64,000 nt of DNA from Fibrobacterota bacterium (GCA_016715065.1 JADKBN010000028.1:1-64000); one strand, 5' to 3'. Counted from the stretch's first letter, positions 17,776 through 27,480 are shown. The notes: generated from the letters alone by a model not told the origin. A program made the numbers and translations.

Positions 17776-20367
17776 TCAGGTGTTCGTGTACTCCGCGATC
17801 TTGTCGAAGTTCAGGTAGCGGTAGATGCTGGCTTCCGAAGCCGACACCACGCCCATTTCCGCGCGGTATTCCTCGCCGGTGGGAAGGCGACCCAGCTTGG
17901 AAGCGATGGCGGTGAGCTCGGCGGAGGCCAGGTAGACGTTGGTGTTCTTTCCCAGGCGGTTGGGGAAGTTGCGCGTGCTGGTGGAAACCACCGTGGCCCC
18001 TTCCTTCACTTGCGCCTGGTTTCCCATGCACAGCGAGCATCCCGGCATTTCCATGCGTGCTCCGGCCCCGCCCAACACGGCGTAGTGGCCTTCCTTGGTG
18101 AGTTCGGCGGCATCCATCTTGGTGGGAGGAGCCACCCACAGCCTGGTGGCGATGTCGCGCTTGCCCTCCAACAGTTTTGAGGCGGCCCTGAAGTGGCCAA
18201 TATTTGTCATGCACGACCCGATGAAGGTTTCGTCGATCTTGGCGCCGGCCACTTCGGAAAGCGTCTTGGCATCATCCGGATCGTTGGGGCAGCACACGAT
18301 GGGCTCGGAAATCTCGGCGAGGTCGATCTCGATGACCGCCGCGTATTCGGCGGCCGCGTCCGGCTGCAGAAGCTCCGGCTTCGCCAGCCATGCCTTCATG
18401 GCGTCGATGCGCCGTTGCAAGGTCTTGGCGTCGCTATAGCCGTTTTGGATCATGTTCTGCAACAGCACCACGTTCGAGTTCATGTACTCGATGATGGGTT
18501 CCTTGTTGAGCCGCACGGTGCAACCTGCGGCGGAGCGTTCGGCCGAGGCGTCTGTGAGCTCGAATGCCTGTTCCACCTTGAGGTCGGGCAGACCTTCGAT
18601 TTCCAGAATCCGTCCGCTGAACACGTTTTTCTTGCCGGACTTGGCCACGGTGAGCATGCCCGCCTTGATGGCGTACAGGGGGATGGCGTGCACCAGGTCG
18701 CGAAGGGTGATGCCCTTCTTCTGGGCGTCGGCGAACGATCCCTTGAAGCGCACCAGGACGGATTCCGGCATGTCCAGCGGCATCACGCCGGTGGCCGCCG
18801 CGAAGGCCACCAAGCCGGATCCGGCGGGGAAGCTGATGCCAATGGGAAAGCGCGTGTGCGAGTCGCCGCCGGTGCCCACGGTATCCGGAAGCAGCATGCG
18901 GTTGAGCCAGGAGTGGATCACGCCGTCGCCCGGGCGCAAGCTCACGCCGCCGCGGTCGGAGATGAACGCGGGCAGGTCGCGGTGGGTCTTCACGTCGACC
19001 GGCTTGGGGTAGGCGGCGGTGTGGCAGAACGACTGCATGACAAGATCTGCCGAAAAGCCGAGGCACGCCAAGTCCTTCAGCTCGTCGCGGGTCATGGGGC
19101 CGGTGGTGTCTTGGGATCCCACCGAGGTCATCTTGGGCTCGCAGTAGGTTCCGGGGAGCACGCCTTCGCCTTCGGGCAGGCCCACGGCGCGGCCGACCAT
19201 CTTCTGGGCCAGGGTGTAGCCCTTGACCTTGTTCTGCGGCGTCATGGGCAGGCGGAACAGGGCGGATGCGCCCAAGCCCAGGAATTCGCGGGCTCGGGCG
19301 GTGAGGGCGCGTCCGATGATCAGGTTGATTCGTCCCCCGGCGCGGACCTCGTCCAGGAGCACCATGGTCTTGAGGATGGAGTGGGCCACCACGGCGCCGT
19401 TCTTCACGATCTGGAGGTTGCCGTTTTGGTGGTCCACGCGAAGTTCGATCTGGTCGCCCATGTCCAGGCTGTTGACGTCGATCTCGATGGGGAGCGCGCC
19501 TGCGTCTTCCTGCGTGTTGAAGAAGATGGGGGCGATCTTGCCGCCCAGGCACACGCCGCCGAACTTCTTGTTGGGAACGTATGGGATGTCTTCGCCAGTC
19601 CACCATAGTACAGAATTTGTCGCCGATTTGCGCGAACTGCCGGTTCCCACCACGTCGCCCACGTAGGCAACCGCATGGCCCTTGGCGGCCAAATCGCGGA
19701 TCTGCTGGATGGGGCCGCGCTTGCCGTCTTCTTCCGGCACGATCCCGGGCCGGGCGTTCTTCAGCATGGCCAAGGCGTGCAGTGGAATGTCCGGTCGGCT
19801 CCATGCGTCGGGTGCGGGCGAAAGGTCGTCGGTGTTGGTTTCGCCGGTCACCTTGAAGACCGTCAGCTGCAGGGAGGCGGGCACTTCCGGGCGGCTGGTG
19901 AACCACTCGGCGTCGGCCCAGCTCTGCAACACGGCTTTGGCGTAAACGTTCCCGGCCTTGGCCTTGGCGGACACATCGGTGAAGTAGTCGAAGATCAACA
20001 AGGTCTTCTTGAGACCCTCGGCGGCCAGAGGAGCCAAAGCGGCCTTGTCCAACAGCTCGATCAAGGAGGCGACGTTGTACCCGCCCACCATGGTGCCCAA
20101 CAGCTCGGTGGCTTTCTCTGCGGAGATCAGCGGGCACTTGGCCTCGCCGTTGGCGATGGCAGCCAAGAAGGATGCCTTCACCTTGGCGGCGTCATCCACG
20201 CCGGGCGGCACGCGGTGCGTGATCAGCTCCATGAGGAAAGCTTCCTCGCCAGCGGGAGGGGCCTTGAGCAATTCCACGAGGTCCGCCGTCTGCTGGGCAT
20301 CCAGTGGAAGAGGAGGGATTCCAAGGGCGTTTCGTTCGGCGACATGGGTGCGGTAGGCGGAAAGCAC
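17776..20367 (-). CDS. acnB: Aconitate hydratase B
   Basis: An 863-residue AcnB (E. coli about 865) that interconverts citrate and isocitrate in the TCA cycle and may also degrade 2-methylcitrate. The AcnB-specific order is present: an N-terminal HEAT-like domain (about 1-160), a swivelling domain carrying GDVVGTGSSRKSATNS, and the catalytic domains. The 4Fe-4S ligands are visible in IVCCPN/FIGSCMTN and CSLCMGNQAQ. The start is GTG at 20367, supported by a CAGGAG ribosome-binding site. AcnB proteins can also bind mRNA when the cluster is lost; whether this one does is unknown. Confidence 0.95.
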   Translation of the reverse strand: MLSAYRTHVAERNALGIPPLPLDAQQTADLVELLKAPPAGEEAFLMELITHRVPPGVDDAAKVKASFLAAIANGEAKCPLISAEKATELLGTMVGGYNVASLIELLDKAALAPLAAEGLKKTLLIFDYFTDVSAKAKAGNVYAKAVLQSWADAEWFTSRPEVPASLQLTVFKVTGETNTDDLSPAPDAWSRPDIPLHALAMLKNARPGIVPEEDGKRGPIQQIRDLAAKGHAVAYVGDVVGTGSSRKSATNSVLWWTGEDIPYVPNKKFGGVCLGGKIAPIFFNTQEDAGALPIEIDVNSLDMGDQIELRVDHQNGNLQIVKNGAVVAHSILKTMVLLDEVRAGGRINLIIGRALTARAREFLGLGASALFRLPMTPQNKVKGYTLAQKMVGRAVGLPEGEGVLPGTYCEPKMTSVGSQDTTGPMTRDELKDLACLGFSADLVMQSFCHTAAYPKPVDVKTHRDLPAFISDRGGVSLRPGDGVIHSWLNRMLLPDTVGTGGDSHTRFPIGISFPAGSGLVAFAAATGVMPLDMPESVLVRFKGSFADAQKKGITLRDLVHAIPLYAIKAGMLTVAKSGKKNVFSGRILEIEGLPDLKVEQAFELTDASAERSAAGCTVRLNKEPIIEYMNSNVVLLQNMIQNGYSDAKTLQRRIDAMKAWLAKPELLQPDAAAEYAAVIEIDLAEISEPIVCCPNDPDDAKTLSEVAGAKIDETFIGSCMTNIGHFRAASKLLEGKRDIATRLWVAPPTKMDAAELTKEGHYAVLGGAGARMEMPGCSLCMGNQAQVKEGATVVSTSTRNFPNRLGKNTNVYLASAELTAIASKLGRLPTGEEYRAEMGVVSASEASIYRYLNFDKIAEYTNT

Positions 20368-20464
20368 GATAGGTCACTCCTGGAAAGACGGATCCGTGGT
20401 TCGGATGGATGATCCATAATTTGCAAATATTTCGCAACCTCGGCTCGAGTCCGGGTTTTACTCG

Positions 20465-21869
20465 ATGGATTCGAAGGGGTGCGGAGCCTCTACTGACGAG
20501 AAAGAATGGCTATTTTCGCTACGAATGATCTGGCGTACTCCCCGAGTCTTGCGGCACCTGGGTAGCGATCTGATCGCTTGCGGTCGGGCGTTCCGGTCCT
20601 GGAGACGTTCGGAGATCCCCAGCCTCTGGTCCCTCCCTTCACCGTTTTCGCCGGGGCTGCCACCGCTGTTGGTTCTCCCTGAGACTGTCTCACCTCCGCA
20701 CCCCCCCGACGAAATGGACCCTGAAGACCCCCTTTTGCGTGCGGTCCAAGGTTGGGAAGTGTCGCAGCGCGAGGGACGGACAACCTGGGGATCGGTGCTC
20801 CTGGCTGAAAAAGCTTTGTTCCAAGGCGGAGGTTCCGACCATGCCGGCATGGTGATCTGGTCGCCCACCGGCGAATTCGATCGCCATCCGGAAAAGCTGC
20901 GGCGCATCGGTCAGACAATTTTTGCACAGCGCGACGCGGACGACGCGGACCCCGATCTGGAAGCCTTGCGTGCGGTGATCCGCGATCCCGCCCAGCGGGT
21001 GGCGGGGTTCTGGGTTCCGTCCAAGCTCACCTGGGGGCTCGCCTGTGTTCTTGTCCAGCGTCATCCTGCATCGACGCCACCTGCCCAGGGGCCTGCTCTT
21101 GCGGGACTTGGTGCCTTTGCGGGTGGGTGAGGAATGGGATTTTCCAGTGGTGGTGCCTGCAAGCCACTGGGGGCCCCAGCTCACCGACTGGTGGACCTCC
21201 TCGTTCGATTTGTTGGTTCTGGAGCGGCGGGTCTCCGTATTGGGCGACGGCCGACGTGGCACGGACCTGCCGGACTGGGTCCGGCATTTCTTTCTGAGGA
21301 ATCGCCAGCCTGTTCTCCAGGCGATGGGACTGGCCGGGGTCCTGTCGTTTCTTTCCCTGGTGCTGTTCGGGATGGCCGTATCCGTGGGCAATGCGACGGA
21401 TGCCCGCACGTGGGTCTGGGCGTTGCGGGTCGCCGCGCTGGCCTTGCCCACTCTCACCCTTTTCCTGGGGATCTCCTGGGTGGGATGGGTGGCGGTGACG
21501 TGGGCGAGGCATCTGCGGTTGGTCGATGCCTACTCGGTGGTGTGGAGGGAAAGGCTCTTTCCCTGGACCCGGTTTTTTCTGGTCCCCAACCGCTTGGGCC
21601 TTGGATTTTCCAGCTACGATCTTTCCCTGAAGGTGTTGGGAAGCTGGGTCACCCTTTCTCCGGATTTCCAATCAGACAAAATCCGTCTTGGCCTTTCGGA
21701 TGCGGGCGAGGATTCCGACGATCCGCTCGACGTCGCGCCCACCAGATGGTCGAGCGTGGGAATGGACGTGATCTTCCACGACCGCCATGCCGCCCGCGGA
21801 GTGCTGCGCGACCTCTTCACCACCGGCGATGGCGGACCCTCCCTCATGGCAGCGGGCGAGCCTGCTTGA
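20465..21869 (+). pseudogene. Hypothetical membrane protein gene, frameshifted at a G tract
   Basis: Two frames appear to be one gene. The first half ends in KLTWG; the second begins with VFLSSVILHRRHLPRG. Removing one G from the run of five at 21033-21037 fuses them into TWGSPVFLSSVILHRRHL. The product would be about 467 residues, with an N-terminal soluble part, two transmembrane segments near the middle of the second half (LSFLSLVLFGMAVSV and LALPTLTLFLGISWVGW) and a soluble tail. No family is recognised. Its 3' end overlaps the convergent PEP/pyruvate-binding gene by 26 bp. Confidence 0.6.
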
Positions 21870-23823
21870 TGTAGAGCGTTCTGGCGGGGCCATCGAGCTT
21901 GAACTCGACATCCATTCCATACCGGTTGGATTCGCGGAGGTTTCCGCCCAGAAGTTTGCAAAACTCCAACTGGATCGGCTCCAAGGTCTTGCCCAGATGG
22001 ATCGCCTCGGCCTCGGTCAAGACCGGCGCCCCTCCGTCGAGGGTGCCGCGAGCCAACAGCTCCAAGGTGGCATCGCCCAAGGAACCGTCCGGGAAGGGGT
22101 AGTAGATCCATTGTTCGGAAAGGGTCCCGACGGGTGGGTCCACCACCGAGACCTCTCCTTGCTGGGCGTTGATCACATACCCGAAATACTCCGGTTGGTA
22201 GATGTTGCGGGTGAGGGCCACGCCGTTGACACCCTCGTCGGGGAAGCTGCGGTGCACCAGGACTCCCATCGCCACCCGACGTTGGTCGATCCGGTAGGCC
22301 GATCGCTCCAGGAAGGCCCGCTCGTTCCAAAGACTCGCCCATACCTTCCGCAAGGCGTCCTCGATGGACTTTTTGGGGTTGTCCAGTTCGCCCGTGTAGG
22401 AGGAGTACAAGCCCGCGCCGTTGAATTCCGCCAGATCTTCGGCGTTGGTGCTGGATCGAAACCGCATGCGGGTGTACTGTCCGTTGGCGCGGATGGCCGC
22501 CGAGATTTCCGCAAGCAAAACAGGATCCACGGGTGCTTGGAGGATTCTGGCTTGCAAGCGGGCCAACGCGGCACGTCGGGCGGAGGCTGCTTCCAGAAGC
22601 GAAGAATCCGCCAGAAGTGAATCGATCAGAGGGGCGATGTCGTGCTTGCGGATATGGTCCAGGTAGGCGGCAAACGGAATGGCGAATCCGCCTTCGGGAA
22701 CCCGGAAAGCGTTTTTGTGCAGGCTTGCCAGCCTGGTCAGCACCCCGAAATTCGCGGCTTTGGCTCCGACGCGCGGCAAAGCGTTGCGGTTCAAAGAGTC
22801 GAGCCTCACCAAGCCAGGGGAGCTGTCCAGGGGGAGCGCGGGCGGGACGGGCAGGACTCGGGCGTTCCAAAACGAGTCCACCTCGGCGCGGGTGGCCTCC
22901 CGCAAGGTCCAGCCCAACAACGTGACTTCCAGTCGCACGGGTTTTCCGGACAGCGAAGCGAAGACAGGATCCGACCAAGCGTTGCGCAGGGCCATGTTGG
23001 GCGTGCCGCGATTGCGACTGAGCACGTTGAGGTGGCTCAAGGGAGTCTGGAATTCCGTGGTGATCACCCCCGCCACGGTGGGAAGATCGTTGGGGATTCC
23101 GTCGGTGAGCACGATGTCGCGCGGAGAGAACCTGCCGGTGCCGACCGTGTCGTGTCCGGCCCGCACCAGCGTTCCGTAGGCGATGCCGGTGTTCAGGCTC
23201 TGGAAGGTCTCGCCGCCGTAGACCGCGTTTGGGGTCACGACAGCGACTTGGGCTCGAACGGCACGGGCCAAGGCCGAATCGTTGGCGGGCAGGTAGACCA
23301 ATTTCTGTCCTATCCAGGTGGAGTCCGAGGCCGACTTCATGAGCTTGGCCAGCCGGTCGGAAGAGAGGTCGTCGCCGGGAAACAGTTGGACCACCCAGAG
23401 GTCGGGTCCTTCGTAGTGGGTGAGCGTCGCCAAAACATATTGGCGGTTCGGGGAATCCGAATAGTTGTCGTTCCAGGTCGTGTTGTACTTGGCCGCCGGG
23501 TATCCCAAAATAGTCCGTGCGAAGTCCAAGTGCATGGCGTAACGAGTGGAGTTGGGAAACCAGATCTGGCCGGTGGCGATCGACTGGAGAATCTTGACGG
23601 AGGTGGCGCGGCCATAGACCGCGTTGGCGGGCGGTCCCTTCAGGGAGTCCCAATCGGCAGGGCAAGTCAGCTGTCCCAAGTGGGAAACACGAACGCTGTC
23701 CGCGGTTTGGCAGACTTGTTTGGCGCCTGGAATCGCAGGGGTTTCCGGCGGTCCGGCGGTCCGGTCGCAACAGTTGAGTCCGACGGCCCCCGCCAAAGCG
23801 GAGAGGATGGCCATGATGCGCAT
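21844..23823 (-). CDS. Exported protein with PEP-synthase-like mobile and ATP-grasp (PPDK N-terminal) domains
   Basis: A 659-residue protein with a signal-peptide-like N-terminus (MAILSALAGAVGLNCC; possible lipid anchor, lipobox not perfect). The middle contains a swivelling phosphohistidine-like motif, TPLSHLNVLSRNRGTPN near residues 265-285. The C-terminal half resembles the PPDK/PEP-synthase nucleotide-binding domain, with RFRSSTNAEDLAEFNGAGLYSSY and a final YIKQARPL, the usual end of that domain. The order (phosphohistidine domain before ATP-grasp) is swapped relative to PpsA, and export of such a fold is odd because ATP is scarce outside. Substrate unknown. ATG 23823 is chosen for the signal peptide. 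Confidence 0.72.
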   Translation of the reverse strand: MRIMAILSALAGAVGLNCCDRTAGPPETPAIPGAKQVCQTADSVRVSHLGQLTCPADWDSLKGPPANAVYGRATSVKILQSIATGQIWFPNSTRYAMHLDFARTILGYPAAKYNTTWNDNYSDSPNRQYVLATLTHYEGPDLWVVQLFPGDDLSSDRLAKLMKSASDSTWIGQKLVYLPANDSALARAVRAQVAVVTPNAVYGGETFQSLNTGIAYGTLVRAGHDTVGTGRFSPRDIVLTDGIPNDLPTVAGVITTEFQTPLSHLNVLSRNRGTPNMALRNAWSDPVFASLSGKPVRLEVTLLGWTLREATRAEVDSFWNARVLPVPPALPLDSSPGLVRLDSLNRNALPRVGAKAANFGVLTRLASLHKNAFRVPEGGFAIPFAAYLDHIRKHDIAPLIDSLLADSSLLEAASARRAALARLQARILQAPVDPVLLAEISAAIRANGQYTRMRFRSSTNAEDLAEFNGAGLYSSYTGELDNPKKSIEDALRKVWASLWNERAFLERSAYRIDQRRVAMGVLVHRSFPDEGVNGVALTRNIYQPEYFGYVINAQQGEVSVVDPPVGTLSEQWIYYPFPDGSLGDATLELLARGTLDGGAPVLTEAEAIHLGKTLEPIQLEFCKLLGGNLRESNRYGMDVEFKLDGPARTLYIKQARPLP

Positions 23824-23975
23824 GGAGAGAAATGTCGCTTCAAATCGATGGACCAAGGGAAAAAGAAGCCGAACCTGGACAGGTTCCCGTGCTCGAACGG
23901 AGTAAGGGGGGTGAGAGAATAGACCTGGGATTTATGTTTGTGGCTCCGTCTCAAAACACCTCCAAGGTCGCAAAC

Positions 23976-25295
23976 ATGAAAACCTCCCTGCTGACGGCCT
24001 TTGCCGTTTCCTCGCTGTGCTCGGCGGAGCTTGTGCAATTCAAGCCCAACAACCCCGCCAAAGCCGATGAAGTCAACCGGAACTTCTTCCTGCTGGATTC
24101 GTCGAAGGCGGACAAGTCCACCATCGGGCTTCTGACGTCGGCGGTCAACGCGAAGGCGGACGCGAAATCCGTGGAGGACTTGGCCAAGTCGTTGGCTTCC
24201 AAGGCGGATTCGATCGCCGTGGCGAAGGCGCTGCGGGATTCTGCTTCGGCTCTCCGGTCTTCCTTTCCGAGCATCCCTGCGCCGGTGGCCGGCGCGGATA
24301 CCGCGGCGAAGCGTCGTATCGATTCGCTGGCGCAAGCGGCGAAGTCGAGCAACGCGGTGGTGGCGAAATCTGTCATCGACACGGCGTCCTCGATCCGCGG
24401 GTCGCTGGCGGGGAAGATGGACAAGGTCGCCATCACCCCGGCTTCCATCGGAGCCCTTCCTTCGTCCAACGCTTCGCACAAAGGGGTTTTTTCCGCCGAT
24501 GGACTTCAGGTGAATTCCATGGCGCGCTCGAGTGGATCCGAGGCTGCGGAGCCCGGGTTCCGGCTGATCAGGACGGATGCGCCTGTTGGCAACCAGATCT
24601 GGGATTGGACCACGGACAAGGCCAACGGGTCCTTGTTCCTGCGCACCATCCAGGACGACGAAAAGGCATCGGCGTGGGCCATGAAGATCGATCGCAAGGG
24701 CCTGACTCCGACGGTGATTTCTCTCTATGCGTCCACGAGGGTGAATGGGATGTTGGAGGCTGCCGGGGGTCTGAGGATCCACCCGAAACAGGAGATCAAA
24801 TTCGGAATGGCCTACGACGCGGCAAAGGATACGAACACCAGCGTGATCGCGGCTTCGCTTGCGAAGGGATCCTACCTGGATGGCTCGCAGGCGGACGATT
24901 TCATCATCCGGCATAAGTCGGACGAGGGAAGGATTCTCATGGGTGCTGGCACTGGCAATCCAGTCGCAGGGCTGGAAATATCGTCAAAGTCTGTGAAGGT
25001 CAACATCCCGCTGCAGATCAAGTCGACGGAGCTCTGGGCCGACTACGTGTTCGAGGTCGGCTACCAGCCGATGCCGCTGAAGGAAATCGAAGCCTTTGCC
25101 AGACAGCACAAGCATCTGCCGGAAGTGCCTTCCACGGCGGATGTGGAAAAAGACGGCATCGACATCGCCAAGATGAACGCCATCCTTCTGAAGAAGGTGG
25201 AGGAGCTCACCTTGCACGCGGTGGAACAGGAAAAGAAGATGGACGCGCTGCAGGCGGAAGTGCGAGAAATGAAAGCAACGGTACGGGTGCGTTGA
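23976..25295 (+). CDS. Secreted tail-fibre-like protein with C-terminal coiled coil
   Basis: A 439-residue protein. Signal peptide MKTSLLTAFAVSSLCSA, then an Ala/Ser/Lys-rich, probably coiled-coil region (about 60-170), a beta-rich middle, and a C-terminal block with WADYVFEVGYQPMPLKEIEAF, KHLPEVPS and MNAILLKKVEELTLH. That block is characteristic of Bacteroidetes proteins labelled tail-fibre-like. In those it acts as a trimerising or chaperone-like end; here that role is inferred. No phage structural genes are nearby, so it is more likely a cell-surface fibre than part of a prophage. Confidence 0.7.
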   Translation: MKTSLLTAFAVSSLCSAELVQFKPNNPAKADEVNRNFFLLDSSKADKSTIGLLTSAVNAKADAKSVEDLAKSLASKADSIAVAKALRDSASALRSSFPSIPAPVAGADTAAKRRIDSLAQAAKSSNAVVAKSVIDTASSIRGSLAGKMDKVAITPASIGALPSSNASHKGVFSADGLQVNSMARSSGSEAAEPGFRLIRTDAPVGNQIWDWTTDKANGSLFLRTIQDDEKASAWAMKIDRKGLTPTVISLYASTRVNGMLEAAGGLRIHPKQEIKFGMAYDAAKDTNTSVIAASLAKGSYLDGSQADDFIIRHKSDEGRILMGAGTGNPVAGLEISSKSVKVNIPLQIKSTELWADYVFEVGYQPMPLKEIEAFARQHKHLPEVPSTADVEKDGIDIAKMNAILLKKVEELTLHAVEQEKKMDALQAEVREMKATVRVR

Positions 25296-25452
25296 ATACC
25301 GAGGATTCCTGCATCTGGGTTCCCGCCAGGTGCAGGTTCTGTCCGTCATGAACGTTGCTCGGAGATGGAAATTTTTCAGGGATCTTGATTGGTGCGGTTG
25401 TTGATATGTGTGATCGGCACGTTCACTTCGACCTGCAAAGGAACCTCATCCG

Positions 25453-25986
25453 ATGTTTTGCCTTGCCGCACTCGCACTGTTTGCCGCACCTCAAGCCCCT
25501 CCATCTCAGGAGCCCCTTGGATTTGGGCGGCACTATCTCAAAGCATTGGGTGGAGAGGCGGTGGGGACGGCGATTGGTTTCGGGGTCGGATTGTCCGGCT
25601 CCTTGATCATTGGTGATGCAGGCCCCCTGGCGGTAGCTCTTCCCCTGGGCAACACCGTGGGGACAGCCATGGGAGCCAACCTCGCGACAGAGGCGGACGA
25701 GGCCAACGGGTCGTTTTTTGGCGCCTGGACAGGCGGAATACTCGGAGGTGCCACGTTCGCATTTGCCGCCTACGAAATCGGGAATGGGCTTTCTGGAGGG
25801 GAAGATGGAGGCTCGGCGACAGCCGCTGTGCTTGGGATCGTTGGATGGAGTCTCGGCTCTCCTCTGGTGTCCACCGCCGCGCAACGATGGTTTCGAACCG
25901 ACGACGCTCCTGATGTCTCGCTGTGGAGTCCCTCCGGGCGCCCTCAGGAAAGCCTGGGGCTGCGCATGCAATGGAGGCTGCCATGA
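25453..25986 (+). CDS. Glycine-rich exported protein, hypothetical
   Basis: A 177-residue protein with a short signal peptide (MFCLAALALFAAPQA) followed by several Gly/Ala-rich hydrophobic stretches (GTAIGFGVGLSGSLIIG, GILGGATFAFAAYEIG) resembling glycine-zipper membrane segments. Function unknown. Its stop overlaps the start of the next gene in an ATGA, so the two are translationally coupled and probably work together. The 157 bp upstream contain no recognised gene. Confidence 0.6.
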   Translation: MFCLAALALFAAPQAPPSQEPLGFGRHYLKALGGEAVGTAIGFGVGLSGSLIIGDAGPLAVALPLGNTVGTAMGANLATEADEANGSFFGAWTGGILGGATFAFAAYEIGNGLSGGEDGGSATAAVLGIVGWSLGSPLVSTAAQRWFRTDDAPDVSLWSPSGRPQESLGLRMQWRLP

Positions 25987-26753
25987 AAGTCGAGCTGTTG
26001 CGGGTGGCGTTCCTAACCGCGATTTGTCAGTCCTTGTGCGGATGCATATTCATCAAAGTGACCGGCGTCCGCGTAGATGCGGACCTCGCCATGCCAGCCC
26101 CTCCGATGCTACCGGATTCCGTTCGGGCTGGTCAATTTTTCGGCCAGATGGGAGTTCGCCTCTCTTCCGCCGAACCGGTCGAAAGCGATTCCTTCCAATG
26201 GCGCGCCCCACGTGTCGGGGGCGATATCGGAGTCCAATACGTGGCCACGCGACATGTGCGGATCCTAAGTGGTGCGAGTGTTTCCTCGACGCCCTCGGCA
26301 TGGTTGGGGATGGGTACGAATGTGCGCAACACCTACCTGGCTTGGGATTTCGACGCCCTGTTCGGGGCGACCTGGACCAAAGTGGATATCCACGGTCAGG
26401 TCACCGGCTGGGAGGATGAATCAGGCCCTCAGCGGAAATCCTCGCTGGTGGATCAAGGCTCTCGGGTTCTGCCGTGGATGCAATTTGCGGTTCGGACACG
26501 CATGCGAGGGTCAGGTCCCTGGTTGGAGCTGCGTATTCAGCCGGGGATGAAGCTCGGAACGCTCGTTGATCCCGAAGGCGAAGCGGATGATCAATCCGTC
26601 GCCTCGATCACTTCGGCCACGAGTGGAGGCTGGATTCAGGAATTCCCTAACGGATCCGCTCTGGTGGTGGGGGCTCGTACTGTGGGTACCCAGTTAGAGA
26701 ATGTGACTGGAGGGACTGCACAAGGGTTTGCCTCCTGGGTCCAACCGTTCTGA
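25983..26753 (+). CDS. Lipoprotein, possibly outer-membrane barrel-like, coupled to upstream gene
   Basis: A 256-residue protein with a lipoprotein signal peptide (FLTAICQSLCGC). The mature part is beta-rich with alternating hydrophobic residues and ends in WVQPF, compatible with an outer-membrane-associated beta protein. ATG 25983 overlaps the preceding stop. No family recognised. The pair 25453-26753 forms a small envelope operon upstream of groES, separated from it by the groES promoter. Confidence 0.6.
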   Translation: MKVELLRVAFLTAICQSLCGCIFIKVTGVRVDADLAMPAPPMLPDSVRAGQFFGQMGVRLSSAEPVESDSFQWRAPRVGGDIGVQYVATRHVRILSGASVSSTPSAWLGMGTNVRNTYLAWDFDALFGATWTKVDIHGQVTGWEDESGPQRKSSLVDQGSRVLPWMQFAVRTRMRGSGPWLELRIQPGMKLGTLVDPEGEADDQSVASITSATSGGWIQEFPNGSALVVGARTVGTQLENVTGGTAQGFASWVQPF

Positions 26754-26859
26754 TCCGCCTTTGATTTGGCCCCGGTTTCCTGCAACTCCAGAGCCAACAA
26801 TCGTTTATGCGCCTGCCTGCCCGGGATCGTTTCATTTTCACCTCATTGTCTGCGACCCC

Positions 26860-26889
26860 TTGACTTGGTGCTGGATGAACCGGTATATT
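26860..26889 (+). promoter_or_regulatory. Sigma-70-type promoter of groESL
   Basis: A -35 TTGACT at 26860-26865 and -10 TATATT at 26884-26889 are separated by 18 bp. Transcription would start near 26896, just ahead of the CIRCE operator. The arrangement is typical of HrcA-repressed chaperone operons. Confidence 0.75.
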
Positions 26890-26902
26890 CTCTGTGCGAT
26901 TG

Positions 26903-26929
26903 TTAGCACTCGTCTCAGGTGAGTGCTAA
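26903..26929 (+). promoter_or_regulatory. CIRCE operator (HrcA-binding site)
   Basis: TTAGCACTC (26903-26911), a 9-nt spacer and GAGTGCTAA (26921-26929) make a perfect consensus CIRCE inverted repeat. It is the established binding site of the heat-shock repressor HrcA and lies between the -10 element and groES. This predicts HrcA-type control of groESL; hrcA itself is not in the window. Confidence 0.95.
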
Positions 26930-26963
26930 CAGCTATCCACAACCAACACTGGAGACACTCAAA

Positions 26964-27248
26964 ATGGCACTTTCCCCTCTCGCGGATCGCGTCGTGATCA
27001 AAGCCCTCGAAGCCGAATCCAAGACGGCCGGCGGCATCATCATCCCCGACAACGCCAAGGAAAAGCCCCAGAAGGGCGAAGTCGTCGCGGTTGGCCCCGG
27101 CAAGACCGATGAAAAGGGCAACGTGGTCAAGCTGGAGCTCAAGGTCGGCGACAAGGTGCTCTATGGCAAGTACGCCGGTACCGAAGTCAACGTGGACGGC
27201 AAGGATCTGCTGATCATGCGCGAAGCCGACGTTCTGGCCAAGATCTAA
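26964..27248 (+). CDS. groES: Co-chaperonin GroES
   Basis: A 94-residue GroES, the heptameric lid of the GroEL folding chamber. Diagnostic features are MALSPLADRVVIKALEAE, the mobile loop KTAGGIIIPDNAKEKP and the C-terminal DLLIMREADVLAKI. ATG 26964 follows a GGAG ribosome-binding site; the frame also opens at a GTG inside the CIRCE element, which is not credible as a start. It is transcribed from the CIRCE-controlled promoter and followed after 232 bp by groEL. Confidence 0.96.
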   Translation: MALSPLADRVVIKALEAESKTAGGIIIPDNAKEKPQKGEVVAVGPGKTDEKGNVVKLELKVGDKVLYGKYAGTEVNVDGKDLLIMREADVLAKI

Positions 27249-27278
27249 GGAAGCCCGGAAGGCTACGCCCTTCCCTCT

Positions 27279-27428
27279 CCCGTTCGTCCTGAGGAGGCCG
27301 CAGGCCGTCTCGATGGGCGAAAGGGACGCTGGATGAAGGATGGGTCATGAGGCCCGGAAACAGTCCGATCTCCAGCAATTCCGTCCGCCCTTCGAGGCGC
27401 GGCAAAGCCGCTCCTCGGGACGAACGGG
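27279..27428. repeat. Inverted pair of dispersed repeats between groES and groEL
   Basis: The 18-nt arm at 27279-27296 (CCCGTTCGTCCTGAGGAG) pairs with 27411-27428 (CTCCTCGGGACGAACGGG), one mismatch that would be a G-U pair in RNA. Each arm is the end of a copy of the TCCTGAGGAG-type repeat: the left copy runs to about 27321 and the inverted right copy starts at about 27381. The groES-groEL gap is therefore much longer than usual and can fold into a large stem-loop that could affect groEL mRNA level or stability. Confidence 0.7.
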
Positions 27429-27480
27429 AAACGATTCGATATCGACAGTAACTGTCAAACCAAAACTCAGGAGAATTTCA

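Noticed and set aside
26931..26941. DnaA-box-like CTATCCACA before groES
   Set aside because: Single mismatched box between the CIRCE element and the groES start; no cluster.
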